This document shows, in pieces, positions 25,376 through 33,840 of a stretch of 64,000 nt of DNA. The stretch comes from Gammaproteobacteria bacterium. GTDB lineage: Bacteria; Pseudomonadota; Gammaproteobacteria; Steroidobacterales; GCA-2729495. A program made the translations under genes and the position numbers. The DNA is taken from assembly GCA_023383705.1 (NCBI GenBank), contig JAHDYM010000001.1, forward strand, positions 1 through 64,000. The letters are read 5' to 3'. Within the stretch, counting starts at the first letter, position 1; each line of letters starts with the position of its first letter. The notes beneath the pieces are model-generated. The model had not been told where the DNA came from, did no database searches, and was given only the letters and a program-made list of their open reading frames with translations.

Positions 25376-25866
25376 TGTTTTGCCAGTTCGGCCCGCTTGC
25401 GCGCCAGCGCCGCAGCCACGACCTCGGGCACGAAGGGCGCGATATCGCCGCCGAGCACACCGATCTCGCGCACGAAGGTGGATGAGACGAAGGTGTACTG
25501 CTCGGCCGGAGTCAGGAACACGCTCTCGATCTCGGGCTGCAGGTGCCGGTTCATGGTCGCCAGCTGGAACTCGAATTCGAAATCCGACACGGCACGCAGG
25601 CCACGGATGATCACCCGCAGGCCGTGCTGCCGCACGTAGTCGACCGTCAGGCCGGTGTAGCCGTCGACCGTGATGTTGGGCGCATCGGCAAGCGCCACCC
25701 GTACCATGTGGATGCGCTCCTCGAGCGTGAACATCGGCGTCTTGTTCGGGCTCGCCGCAACGGCAACGACCACGCGATCGAAGAGCCTTGCCGCCCGTCG
25801 CACCAGGTTGAGATGACCGTTGGTAACCGGATCAAAGGTTCCGGGATACATTGCGCCGACTGACAT
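25372..25866 (-). CDS. coaD: Phosphopantetheine adenylyltransferase
   Basis: 164 residues. Penultimate step of coenzyme A synthesis. The N-terminal GTFDPVTNGHLNLV contains the nucleotidyltransferase TxGH motif, followed by SPNKTPMFTLEERI, RGLRAVSDFEFEFQ and the VSSTFVREI motif. The length matches E. coli CoaD (159). It follows rsmD in the conserved rsmD-coaD order and is coupled to ggt downstream by a GTGA overlap. Confidence 0.97.
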   Translation of the reverse strand: MSVGAMYPGTFDPVTNGHLNLVRRAARLFDRVVVAVAASPNKTPMFTLEERIHMVRVALADAPNITVDGYTGLTVDYVRQHGLRVIIRGLRAVSDFEFEFQLATMNRHLQPEIESVFLTPAEQYTFVSSTFVREIGVLGGDIAPFVPEVVAAALARKRAELAKQ

Positions 25867-25902
25867 CGTCCTGTACTCCTCTGGTCCGCGAAACGGGTCG
25901 GG

Positions 25903-26511
25903 CTACCCGGCTGTCCGGGCCAGCGCAAAACGCACGTCACCGGCCTCGCGTTCCCGGTGCAACTGCCAGCCTTCCGGCAATGCCGGCAGCGCCATGCTGC
26001 GGCTCGTCTCAAGATAAACCCACGCCTGCGGGGCGAGCCAGCCACGCGCGAGGAGTGTACACAAGTTGCCCAGTTCGTCCGCCTGATAGGGCGGATCGAG
26101 AAACACCAGGTCGAAACTGCGGGGCGGTGGGCCGGCGAGCCAGCTGCGGGCATCGGCACGCAGCACGCGCCCCCTGGCGCGGCCCGGCTCCGAGCCGGCA
26201 CCCGTGAGGCGATCCAGCACGGCCTCCAGTGCCCTGGCAGCCTCTGTATCCTGCTCGACAAACCAGCTCCCGGCGGCCCCGCGCGACAGCGCCTCCAGGC
26301 CCAGCACGCCGGTACCGGCATAGAGATCCAGGCAATGCATGCCGGGCAGGACCGGCGCCAGCCAGTTGAAGAGTGTTTCGCGCACACGATCCGGCGTCGG
26401 CCGGATCGCGGTACCGGGCGCCACCTCGATCCGCCGGCCGCGCCATTCGCCGGCGATGATCCGCACGCTGCCGGGTGGCTTGCCGACCTGCCGTGTTCGC
26501 CGCTTCTGCAT
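25903..26511 (-). CDS. rsmD: 16S rRNA (guanine966-N2)-methyltransferase RsmD
   Basis: 202 residues. Methylates G966 in the 30S subunit with SAM. Family features: VRIIAGEWRGRRIEV start, RPTPDRVRETLFNWL, the SAM loop LDLYAGTGVLGLEALSRGA, and the catalytic DPPY motif in LVFLDPPYQAD. The ATG at 26511 is chosen because AAGGA lies upstream and the length equals E. coli RsmD; a GTG at 26601 would add 30 low-complexity residues. Divergent from ftsY, the standard gammaproteobacterial layout. Confidence 0.95.
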   Translation of the reverse strand: MQKRRTRQVGKPPGSVRIIAGEWRGRRIEVAPGTAIRPTPDRVRETLFNWLAPVLPGMHCLDLYAGTGVLGLEALSRGAAGSWFVEQDTEAARALEAVLDRLTGAGSEPGRARGRVLRADARSWLAGPPPRSFDLVFLDPPYQADELGNLCTLLARGWLAPQAWVYLETSRSMALPALPEGWQLHREREAGDVRFALARTAG

Positions 26512-26623
26512 ATGCGCCTGTTCCTTCGTTGAGGGACTGCCAACTGTGCCGGATTTGCCTGCCGCGCCGTCCGAGGCCGCTGCTCCGGTTTTACTGCTCA
26601 CCGGGAATCATTAACATGCCGGG

Positions 26624-27616
26624 ATGCCATCTGACAGCACTTCCGGGACCACGTCCCGTCCGGGCTTCTTTGCCCGCCTCAAGGATCGCCTCGGCGTCGG
26701 CAAGGATTCTGCCAAAAGTGCTGCCAGCAAGCTTGGCGGCGCACTGGACTGGCTGGTCGGACGCAAGCTCGACGATGCCATGCTCGAAGAACTCGAGACC
26801 AGCCTGCTCGCCGCCGATGTCGGGCTGGATGCCGCCGAGGACATCATCCGGCGTATCCGCAAGAAAGCTGCCAACCGCAGCGTCGCCTCGGTGGAGGATG
26901 CACGTGCGATCCTGCGCGAATCGATCTGCGAGATCCTTGAACCCCGTGCCCGGCCGCTGGTGATTCCGGATACCCCGCGCCCCTTCCTGATCCTGATGGT
27001 CGGCGTGAACGGTTCCGGCAAGACCACCACCATCGGCAAGCTCGCGCGGCGGCTGCGCGACCAGGGACTGAAAGTGATGCTGGCAGCCGGCGACACCTAT
27101 CGCGCGGCAGCCATCGAGCAACTGCAGGTCTGGGGCGAGCGCAACGACGTGCCGGTCATCGCGCAGCAGGCCGGCGCCGACCCGGCGGCAGTGATCTACG
27201 ATGCCTTCGAGGCCGCACGTGCGCGCGGCATCGATGTCCTGCTGGCGGATACTGCCGGCCGGCTGCAGAACAAGGCCCACCTCATGCAGGAGTTGCAGAA
27301 AGTGGTGCGCATCGCCAGGCGGCTCGATCCGACCGCACCACACGAAGTGATGATCGTGCTCGATGCCAGCCTGGGCCAGAACGCCGTCGCCCAGGCCCTG
27401 CAGTTTCATGCCGCGATTGGCCTGACCGGCATCACCATGACCAAGCTGGATGCGGGCGGCAAGGGCGGCGTACTCGTGGCGCTGGCCGAACAGCTGGATG
27501 TGCCGGTCCGCTTCATCGGCATCGGGGAACAGGCCGCCGACATGGATGTTTTCGACGCGGGCGAGTTTGCCGCCGCGCTGCTCGGATCGGCGGGCCAGCC
27601 GCCGGAACGCCGATGA
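26624..27616 (+). CDS. ftsY: Signal recognition particle receptor FtsY
   Basis: 330 residues. GTPase that docks SRP-ribosome complexes at the inner membrane. A short basic N-terminal region (no long acidic A domain as in E. coli) is followed by the N domain and the G domain with P-loop GVNGSGKTTTIGKLA (about 127-141), DTAGRLQNKAHLM, and a guanine-specificity loop reading TKLDAGGKGG, where most FtsY have TKLDGTAKGG. It overlaps ftsE by 4 bp (ATGA), the first gene of ftsY-ftsE-ftsX. Confidence 0.96.
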   Translation: MPSDSTSGTTSRPGFFARLKDRLGVGKDSAKSAASKLGGALDWLVGRKLDDAMLEELETSLLAADVGLDAAEDIIRRIRKKAANRSVASVEDARAILRESICEILEPRARPLVIPDTPRPFLILMVGVNGSGKTTTIGKLARRLRDQGLKVMLAAGDTYRAAAIEQLQVWGERNDVPVIAQQAGADPAAVIYDAFEAARARGIDVLLADTAGRLQNKAHLMQELQKVVRIARRLDPTAPHEVMIVLDASLGQNAVAQALQFHAAIGLTGITMTKLDAGGKGGVLVALAEQLDVPVRFIGIGEQAADMDVFDAGEFAAALLGSAGQPPERR

Positions 27617-28302
27617 TCCGTTTCGAGAACGTCAGCAAGCGCTACGACGGCGCGCGCGAGGCGCTGTCGAATGTCTCCATCGAGGTGGCAGCCGGCGAAC
27701 TGGCCTTCCTGACCGGCCGTTCGGGTGCCGGCAAGAGCACCGTGCTGAAGCTGGTGGCGCTGATCGAGCGCCCGACGCGCGGGCAGGTCATCGTCGGCGG
27801 CCGCCCGCTCGCCAGGCTCGGCTATCGCGACGTGCCGGCATATCGCCAGCAGATCGGCATGGTGTTCCAGGACAACCGGCTGCTGAATGACCGCAGCGCC
27901 TACGAGAACGTGGCGCTGCCGCTGATCATCAGCGGCACCGGCGAACGCGAAATCGGCCGGCGCACCCGTGCCGCGCTCGACCAGGTCGGATTGCTGGACC
28001 GGGAAAAATATCCGCCACGGGCACTGTCGGCCGGCGAACAGCAGCGGCTCAGCATCGCGCGGGCAATCGTGAGCCACCCCAAGGTGCTGATCGCCGATGA
28101 GCCGACCGGCAACCTCGACCCCGACCTGTCGCTGGAGATCATGAACCTGTTCCGGCGGCTGAACGAGGTCGGTGTGACGATGCTCATCGCCAGCCACGAC
28201 CTGCCGCTGGTGGAGAGGTTCGGCAGCCGGCGCATCGTGCTGAGCGGCGGGCAGGTCAGCGGCAGCGAAAGCACCGCTCAAACCACAGGCGCCGGCAAAT
28301 GA
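27613..28302 (+). CDS. ftsE: Cell division ATP-binding protein FtsE
   Basis: 229 residues. ABC ATPase that with FtsX controls septal peptidoglycan hydrolases. Walker A GRSGAGKST (about 37-45), Q-loop VFQDNRLL, signature LSAGEQQR, Walker B VLIADEPTGNLD and switch His in IASHD are all present. Overlaps ftsY and ftsX by 4 bp on each side, so the three are one transcript. Confidence 0.97.
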   Translation: MIRFENVSKRYDGAREALSNVSIEVAAGELAFLTGRSGAGKSTVLKLVALIERPTRGQVIVGGRPLARLGYRDVPAYRQQIGMVFQDNRLLNDRSAYENVALPLIISGTGEREIGRRTRAALDQVGLLDREKYPPRALSAGEQQRLSIARAIVSHPKVLIADEPTGNLDPDLSLEIMNLFRRLNEVGVTMLIASHDLPLVERFGSRRIVLSGGQVSGSESTAQTTGAGK

Positions 28303-29219
28303 GTGCCGGGATATTGCTGGCCCGGCATGCACAGAACCTGCTCGGCGCGCTGGGCGCACTGACCCGCAATCCGGTCGGCACCTTCCTGACCGTATCGGTG
28401 ATCGGCATCGCCCTGGCGCTGCCGGCCGCCCTGCACGTGCTGGTGCAGACCGGCAAGTCTGCAGCCGGCAACTGGGACGATATGCGGGACTTCTCCGTGT
28501 ACATGGCGCCGGCAACACCGCTGCCACGGGCGGAAACGCTGGCGCGCGAACTTCGCAAGCGGGACGGCATCGACTCGGTACAGCTGATCACTGCCGAGGC
28601 TGCAGTCGCGGAGATGGGCAAGGATCCGGTCTTTGCCAATGCGCTGGCAGCCCTGGAAGGCAATCCCCTGCCGCACACGCTGGTGGTGCGGCCGGCAGCG
28701 GGCATGGACGGCGAACAACTCGGTAAGCTCAGTGCGGAGCTGCAGGCGACGCCCGACGTCGACCTGGTAAAACTCGACCTGCAGTGGGTGCAGCGCCTCA
28801 ATGCCATCCTGGATTTCCTGGCCCGCCTCGGCTGGATTGCAGCCGTGCTGCTGGGCGGTGCCGTACTCATCATCGTCGGCAACACGATCCGCCTCGACAT
28901 CCAGACCCGGACCGAGGAAATCGAGGTCGCCAAGCTGCTCGGCGCGACGGACAGCTTCGTGCGCCGACCCTTCCTGTACCTGGGACTCTGGTACGGTCTG
29001 TTCGGAAGCCTGCTGGCGACGCTGATCCTGGCCATCAGCCTGTGGCTGCTCGGCGCTCCGGTTGCCCGGCTGGCAACGCTGTACGGGAGCGACCTCGAGA
29101 TGGCCGGCGTCGGGCTGGAAACCCTGGCGGCGGTCCTCGGCGGAGGGCTGCTGGCCGGCTGGAGCGGCGCCTGGCTGGCGGTAAGCCGACACCTGTCCGG
29201 GCTGCGCCCGAGGGACTGA
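28299..29219 (+). CDS. ftsX: Cell division protein FtsX
   Basis: 306 residues. Inner-membrane partner of FtsE, with an N-terminal cytoplasmic tail, a first membrane helix (about 25-48), a periplasmic domain (about 50-170; DFSVYMAPATPL and LDLQWVQRLNAI) and three further helices near 172-195, 227-248 and 269-292. The conserved EEIEVAKLLGAT cytoplasmic loop is present. Starts inside ftsE by 4 bp. Followed by the CIRCE-controlled rpoH gene after 117 bp. Confidence 0.96.
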   Translation: MSAGILLARHAQNLLGALGALTRNPVGTFLTVSVIGIALALPAALHVLVQTGKSAAGNWDDMRDFSVYMAPATPLPRAETLARELRKRDGIDSVQLITAEAAVAEMGKDPVFANALAALEGNPLPHTLVVRPAAGMDGEQLGKLSAELQATPDVDLVKLDLQWVQRLNAILDFLARLGWIAAVLLGGAVLIIVGNTIRLDIQTRTEEIEVAKLLGATDSFVRRPFLYLGLWYGLFGSLLATLILAISLWLLGAPVARLATLYGSDLEMAGVGLETLAAVLGGGLLAGWSGAWLAVSRHLSGLRPRD

Positions 29220-29285
29220 AGATCTATTGCAAGTCCTTGTTTCAGAAACTGACTTGTGCGCTGCATCAAGGAACTGAAGGGCGTT

Positions 29286-29312
29286 TTAGCACTCCAAGCT
29301 GGCGAGTGCTAA
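29286..29312 (+). promoter_or_regulatory. CIRCE operator (HrcA binding site) upstream of rpoH
   Basis: Perfect match to the CIRCE consensus: TTAGCACTC (29286-29294), nine spacer bases, GAGTGCTAA (29304-29312). It lies 24 nt before the rpoH ATG, between promoter and start, where HrcA bound to it would block transcription. No hrcA gene is in the window. CIRCE usually precedes groESL or dnaK; in front of rpoH it couples the HrcA circuit to sigma-32. Confidence 0.93.
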
Positions 29313-29336
29313 GATCGTCTTCAGGGAGGTGCGCGC

Positions 29337-30200
29337 ATGACTGCTTCGACGATGCTGGTCAGTGGACCCAAGGATCTGGTTTTTGCCGGCCCGCTCGGCA
29401 GCCTGGATGCCTACATCAGCAAGGTTGTACAGGTCCCGGTCCTGAGCCAGGCCGAGGAGCTGGAACTCGCCTGCAGGTTCCGCGACGACAACGACCTGGA
29501 TGCCGCCCGCCAGCTGGTGCTGTCACAGCTCCGCTTTGTCGTGCACATCGCCCGCGGCTACACCGGGTACGGCCTGCCGCTCGGTGACCTGATCCAGGAA
29601 GGCAACGTCGGCCTCATGAAGGCCGTCAAGCGCTTCGACCCGGACATGGGCGTGCGGCTGGTGTCTTTCGCCGTGCACTGGATCCGCGCCGAAATCCACG
29701 AATACGTGCTGCGCAACTGGCGCCTGGTGAAGATCGCAACCACCAAGGCCCAGCGCAAGCTGTTCTTCAACCTGCGCCGGGCGAAGAACCACCTGGGCTG
29801 GCTGTCGGCTTCCGAGCGCGAAGTGATCGCCAGGGACCTGGGCGTCACGACCCGCGAAGTGGGCGAAATGGAAGAGCGTCTGGCCGGCCAGGATGTGAGC
29901 TTCGACCCGGCACCCGAGGCCGACGACGAGACTCCGTATGCGCCGGCACTCTATCTTGCGAGCGAATCGGGTGATCCGGCCCAGTCGCTGGAAAGCGACG
30001 ACTTCCGTGAACAGGGCGCCGACCGCCTGCGCGACGCGCTCGACGACCTGGACGCCCGCAGCCGGGAAATCCTCGAGGCACGCTGGCTCAGCGAGAAAAA
30101 GACCACGCTGCAGGCGCTGGCCGCCCGTTACGGGATCTCTGCCGAACGTGTCCGGCAGATCGAGCAGACGGCGATCCGCACCCTGCGTGCCGCCGTCTGA
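29337..30200 (+). CDS. rpoH: RNA polymerase heat-shock sigma factor RpoH (sigma-32)
   Basis: 287 residues. Directs RNA polymerase to heat-shock promoters. Region 2 ([23 protein letters not shown] and [21 protein letters not shown], about 85-130), the RpoH box RKLFFNLRR, and region 4 with a helix-turn-helix ([21 protein letters not shown]) are visible. The ribosome site AGGGAGGT is strong and lies 7 nt before the ATG. Expression should respond to HrcA through the CIRCE element upstream. Confidence 0.97.
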   Translation: MTASTMLVSGPKDLVFAGPLGSLDAYISKVVQVPVLSQAEELELACRFRDDNDLDAARQLVLSQLRFVVHIARGYTGYGLPLGDLIQEGNVGLMKAVKRFDPDMGVRLVSFAVHWIRAEIHEYVLRNWRLVKIATTKAQRKLFFNLRRAKNHLGWLSASEREVIARDLGVTTREVGEMEERLAGQDVSFDPAPEADDETPYAPALYLASESGDPAQSLESDDFREQGADRLRDALDDLDARSREILEARWLSEKKTTLQALAARYGISAERVRQIEQTAIRTLRAAV

Positions 30201-30214
30201 CCGATACCGGCAAG

Positions 30215-30892
30215 CTACTGGGTTACCGGCAGCAGCGTGATCTCCACGCGGCGGTTCTGCGAACGGCCTTCCGGCGTGTCATTGCTGGCAATCGGCCGGG
30301 TTTCACCGTAGCCCGTTGCGATCAGCCGCTGCGGGTTGATGCCCTGGGCACCGAGATAGCTGCTGACACTGCTGGCACGCCGCTGTGACAACTCGAGGTT
30401 CTTGTCATCCGGGCCGGTGCTGTCGGCATGACCCGCAATATCCACCACGGTCTTGTCGAACTCCTTGAGTACCAGGGCCACCGAGTTCAGTACCTGGTAG
30501 AAGCCGGCATTGATATCGGCACTGTTGGTCATGAAGGTCACGTTGCCGGGCATGTTCAGGATGATGTTGTCCCCGTTACGTGTAACGCTCACGCCGGTGC
30601 CCTGCAACTGGGTGCGCAGCTTCGCTTCCTGGCGATCCATGTAATTGCCGACCGCACCGCCGGCGAGGCCGCCGGCTCCGGCGAGGATCAGCGCCCGCTT
30701 CTTGCGTTCAGAGGAGCTGTCGCCGGTAATCAGGCCGACGGCTGCACCAACGCCGGCACCGATGGCGGCACCCTTGGCGGTATTGCTGGTTTTCTGCTCG
30801 CCGGTATAGGGATCGATGGTCTGGCACCCCGTGATTGCGAGACTGGCGCCCAGCAACAGCGCCGTCAGTTTGATTGTTCCCTGCGTATGCAT
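30215..30892 (-). CDS. OmpA-family outer-membrane lipoprotein (YiaD-like)
   Basis: 225 residues. Lipobox ITGC near residue 22. A glycine-zipper region (AKGAAIGAGVGAAVG and AGAGGLAGGAVGNYMD, about 40-95) is followed by the OmpA C-terminal peptidoglycan-binding domain (about 110-222; VDIAGHADSTG, NLELSQRRASSV, GYGETRPIASNDTPEGRSQNRRVEI). Architecture as in E. coli YiaD: an outer-membrane lipoprotein binding peptidoglycan. The ATG at 30892 is used; the frame is open much farther but only as the antisense of purE and purK. Converges on rpoH and diverges from purE. Confidence 0.93.
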   Translation of the reverse strand: MHTQGTIKLTALLLGASLAITGCQTIDPYTGEQKTSNTAKGAAIGAGVGAAVGLITGDSSSERKKRALILAGAGGLAGGAVGNYMDRQEAKLRTQLQGTGVSVTRNGDNIILNMPGNVTFMTNSADINAGFYQVLNSVALVLKEFDKTVVDIAGHADSTGPDDKNLELSQRRASSVSSYLGAQGINPQRLIATGYGETRPIASNDTPEGRSQNRRVEITLLPVTQ

Positions 30893-31027
30893 AAGCTCTG
30901 AAACTCCTGAAAATCCGGTACCGGTGGCGGGCCGGCGATGACAGCCGATGGCGTGCAAGACTCGCTGCCGCGACATTAACCCCGTATGAACAGTAGAATC
31001 AACAGCCCCCGGACCACTGGCAGGGCA

Positions 31028-31552
31028 ATGATGGCAAGTAAATCGATGCGTAAAACCGGCAAGCCCCGGCGGCCACTTGTAGGCGTCGTGATGGGCTCGG
31101 ACTCCGACTGGCCGACACTCAGGGTAGCAGTGGAGATCCTGCAGAAGTTCGGCGTGCCCTGCGAGAAACGCGTGGTGTCGGCGCATCGCACCCCGGATCT
31201 CATGTTCGAGTACGCCGCGGCGGCGCGCGGCCGTGGCCTGAAGCTGATCATCGCCGGCGCGGGCGGTGCCGCCCACCTGCCCGGCATGCTGGCCGCCAAG
31301 ACCACCCTGCCGGTCCTCGGCGTCCCGGTGATGTCGAAGGCGCTCTCCGGCCAGGATTCCCTGCTCTCCATCGTGCAGATGCCCAAGGGCATACCCGTCG
31401 CGACCTTTGCCATCGGTGAGCCAGGCGCGGCCAATGCCGCGCTGTTCGCTGTCGCCGTGCTGGCGGGCGACAACCCGGTGCTCGCCAAGAAGCTCGCCGC
31501 CTTCCGCCAGCGACAGGTCAAGACCGTGATGGCCATGAAGCTGCAAGACTGA
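31028..31552 (+). CDS. purE: N5-carboxyaminoimidazole ribonucleotide mutase PurE
   Basis: 174 residues. Class I PurE of purine synthesis, converting N5-CAIR to CAIR. Motifs [20 protein letters not shown], the catalytic His region SAHRTPD, and [23 protein letters not shown] are complete. The double ATG at 31028/31031 with AGGG just upstream is taken as start; an ATG at 30986 also exists in frame with no ribosome site. Its stop is directly followed by the purK ATG. Confidence 0.95.
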   Translation: MMASKSMRKTGKPRRPLVGVVMGSDSDWPTLRVAVEILQKFGVPCEKRVVSAHRTPDLMFEYAAAARGRGLKLIIAGAGGAAHLPGMLAAKTTLPVLGVPVMSKALSGQDSLLSIVQMPKGIPVATFAIGEPGAANAALFAVAVLAGDNPVLAKKLAAFRQRQVKTVMAMKLQD

Positions 31553-32719
31553 ATGACGGCCATATCTCCGCCTGCCAGGCTCGGGATTCTGGGCGGCGGC
31601 CAGCTCGGCCGCTACTTCGTGCAGGCCGCGCAAAAGCTCGGCTACCAGGTCTGGGTGCTCGACCCCGATCCGGACAGTCCGGCCGGCCGCATCGCCGACC
31701 GGCACCTCGCGATGGCCTACGATGACCGCGCAGCGCTCGACACCCTGGCTGCGCACTGCGCAGCGATAACCACCGAGTTCGAGAACGTCCCGGCACCCAG
31801 CCTCGAATACCTGGCGCGTACTGTCCGCGTTGCACCCGCAGCCGCAGCGGTTGCGATCTGCCAGGACCGGATTGCCGAGAAGGCTTTCCTGCGCCAGCAC
31901 GGACTGCCCCACGGGCCGTATGCCGTGATCCGCTCGGCCGACGACGTGGCGGCGGCCGACAGCGCCCTGTTTCCCGGCATTCTCAAGGTCGCGCGCTTCG
32001 GCTATGACGGCAAGGGCCAGTCGCGGGTGAGCAACCGCAACGAGGCCCTCGCGGCCTTTCACGCCAGCGGCGACAAGGCCTGCGTGCTGGAAGCATTGCT
32101 GCCACTCGACACCGAAGTGTCGGTGGTCCTCGCGCGCGGCGAATCCGGCGAGACTGCATGCTTCCCGGTGGCCGAAAACAGCCACCGCCACGGCATCCTC
32201 GACGTCTCGATCGTGCCTGCGCGCATTCCGGAAGCCCTGGCCGGCAGTGCCCGGCAGTGTGCGCTGCAGATCGCCGAAGCCATGGGCTACGTGGGCACCC
32301 TCGCCGTGGAGTTCTTCGTCAGCCGCGGCAGGCTTTTCGTCAACGAGATGGCGCCCCGCCCGCACAACAGCGGCCACTACACGCTCGATGCCTGCGAGAC
32401 CAGCCAGTACGCCCAGCAGTTGCGCGCACTGTGCGGGCTGCCGCTGGCTGATCCTGCGGCAGGCAGCGCGGCAGTGATGGTCAACCTGCTCGGCGAATTG
32501 TGGTTCGATGCCGGCAGGCTGCGCGAACCCGACTGGCCGGGATTGCAGGCGATACCCGGGCTGCGGCTGCACCTGTACGGCAAGAGCGAGGCCAGGCCGG
32601 GGCGCAAGATGGGCCACTTCACGGTGGTGGGCAAGGACCTGCCGGAAACGCTCGCGACAGCGATGCGGGCACGCCGGTTCATCGGCAACTGGGACGACAG
32701 CGACACCGGACTGGCCTAA
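31553..32719 (+). CDS. purK: 5-(carboxyamino)imidazole ribonucleotide synthase PurK
   Basis: 388 residues. ATP-grasp enzyme that carboxylates AIR to N5-CAIR, the substrate of PurE. The start LGILGGGQLGRYFVQAA binds the nucleotide, ITTEFENVP follows, then the ATP-grasp loop LKVARFGYDGKGQ, and the metal site VNEMAPRPHNSGHYTLDA. Full length. Begins immediately after the purE stop, so the two are co-translated. Confidence 0.97.
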   Translation: MTAISPPARLGILGGGQLGRYFVQAAQKLGYQVWVLDPDPDSPAGRIADRHLAMAYDDRAALDTLAAHCAAITTEFENVPAPSLEYLARTVRVAPAAAAVAICQDRIAEKAFLRQHGLPHGPYAVIRSADDVAAADSALFPGILKVARFGYDGKGQSRVSNRNEALAAFHASGDKACVLEALLPLDTEVSVVLARGESGETACFPVAENSHRHGILDVSIVPARIPEALAGSARQCALQIAEAMGYVGTLAVEFFVSRGRLFVNEMAPRPHNSGHYTLDACETSQYAQQLRALCGLPLADPAAGSAAVMVNLLGELWFDAGRLREPDWPGLQAIPGLRLHLYGKSEARPGRKMGHFTVVGKDLPETLATAMRARRFIGNWDDSDTGLA

Positions 32720-32757
32720 TATCCCCGCATGTCTCAGCAACACGGACTGGTGCATCG

Positions 32758-33183
32758 ATGAAATCAATACTGCTTGCCGGACTGCTCTTCAGCGCGACGG
32801 TATCGGCTGCGGATAACGCCAACCTGCGCGTGATCGCCACCAACGTCCAGAGCGACAAGGGCCAGATCGTCGTCTGGGTATACGACAAGAAGGACGACTG
32901 GCTGAGTGACCGCTACCGCACCGTCAAGAGCGTGAAGGTGGCTGGCAACCGGGCAGGGGACAGCGTGGTTGTCGAACTGCTGCTGCCACCGGGCGAGTAC
33001 GCGCTGTCGGTTTTCCAGGACCTCGACGACGACACGAAGCTGAAGAGCAACTTCATGGGCATACCCAAGGAGCCGGCCGCCCTGTCCAACAATGCGCGGC
33101 CCAAATTCGGGCCGCCGAAGTACAAGGACGCAGCCTTCACGATCGGCAAGGATCCCGTCGAACAGAAACTCGCCCTGCAGTAG
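32758..33183 (+). CDS. DUF2141 domain periplasmic protein
   Basis: 141 residues. A signal peptide of about 18 residues (LLFSATVSAA) precedes a beta-rich domain with DUF2141 landmarks: SDKGQIVVWVY, a PPGEYALSVFQDLDDDTKLKSN segment, and the ending MGIPKEPAALSNNARPKFGPPKYKDAAF. DUF2141 is a secreted domain of unknown function, similar in fold to transthyretin-like domains. It begins 38 nt after purK and may be co-transcribed. Confidence 0.9.
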   Translation: MKSILLAGLLFSATVSAADNANLRVIATNVQSDKGQIVVWVYDKKDDWLSDRYRTVKSVKVAGNRAGDSVVVELLLPPGEYALSVFQDLDDDTKLKSNFMGIPKEPAALSNNARPKFGPPKYKDAAFTIGKDPVEQKLALQ

Positions 33184-33213
33184 CCGCACATCAGCCGGTC
33201 TATACTGCGGACG

Positions 33214-33825
33214 ATGAGCGACCCCGAAATCCGCCGCGTACTCGAGTTCTGGTTCAGCGATGGCGCGATGGACCAGCCGACCATCGACAGTCGCATGGAC
33301 CGCTGGTTCACGGCGAATCCCGCTTTTGATGTGCTGATCCGGCAGGAATTCGGGCCACTGGTGGCCGAGGCCTCCAGAGGCGCGCTGAACAGCTGGGCCG
33401 AACAGCCCGAGGGGCGGCTCGCGCTGATCCTGCTGCTCGACCAGTTTCGCCGCAACATCCACCGCGGCACGCCGAAGGCCTTTTCGCGCGACGCCCAGGC
33501 CGTGAAACTCTGCGTCGAGGGTGCCGCAACCGGCGCCTACAAGGGCCTGACGCCCCTGCAGCAGGCTTTCTACTTCATGCCGCTGCAGCACGCCGAGTCG
33601 CTCCGGATCCAGCAGCGCTCCCTGAAGATCTACGAAGGCCTGCTCGCCAGCGTGTCGGAAACCCTCAAGGCCACCTTTGCCACCTTCGCGCAGTTCGCCG
33701 AACTGCACCACGACATCATCGCGGCACACGGCCGGTTCCCGCATCGCAACCGGATCCTCGGCCGGCCGGACACGCCGGACGAAGCCGCATATCTTGAATC
33801 TGCCGGGACGAGCTTCGGCCAGTAA
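33214..33825 (+). CDS. DUF924 family protein
   Basis: 203 residues, all-helical, with the DUF924 signatures VLEFWFSDGA at the start, RLALILLLDQFRRNIHRGTPKAFSRD in the middle, YFMPLQHAESL and HGRFPHRNRILGR near the end. The fold is TPR-like; no reaction is established. Widespread in proteobacteria as a single gene. Lies between the DUF2141 gene and a thiolase gene 15 nt downstream, likely the same transcript. Confidence 0.93.
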   Translation: MSDPEIRRVLEFWFSDGAMDQPTIDSRMDRWFTANPAFDVLIRQEFGPLVAEASRGALNSWAEQPEGRLALILLLDQFRRNIHRGTPKAFSRDAQAVKLCVEGAATGAYKGLTPLQQAFYFMPLQHAESLRIQQRSLKIYEGLLASVSETLKATFATFAQFAELHHDIIAAHGRFPHRNRILGRPDTPDEAAYLESAGTSFGQ

Positions 33826-33840
33826 CAGGAGACCTGAAAC

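Noticed and set aside
29220-29285. rpoH -35/-10 hexamers
   Set aside because: Several TTGNNN strings occur but no pair has proper spacing to a good -10, so no promoter call was made apart from CIRCE.
30893-32767. Minus-strand open frame extending the OmpA lipoprotein gene to 850 codons
   Set aside because: The extension is antisense to purE and purK, lacks family similarity and follows GC-rich codon shadowing. Only the 225 C-terminal codons with lipobox and OmpA domain are real.
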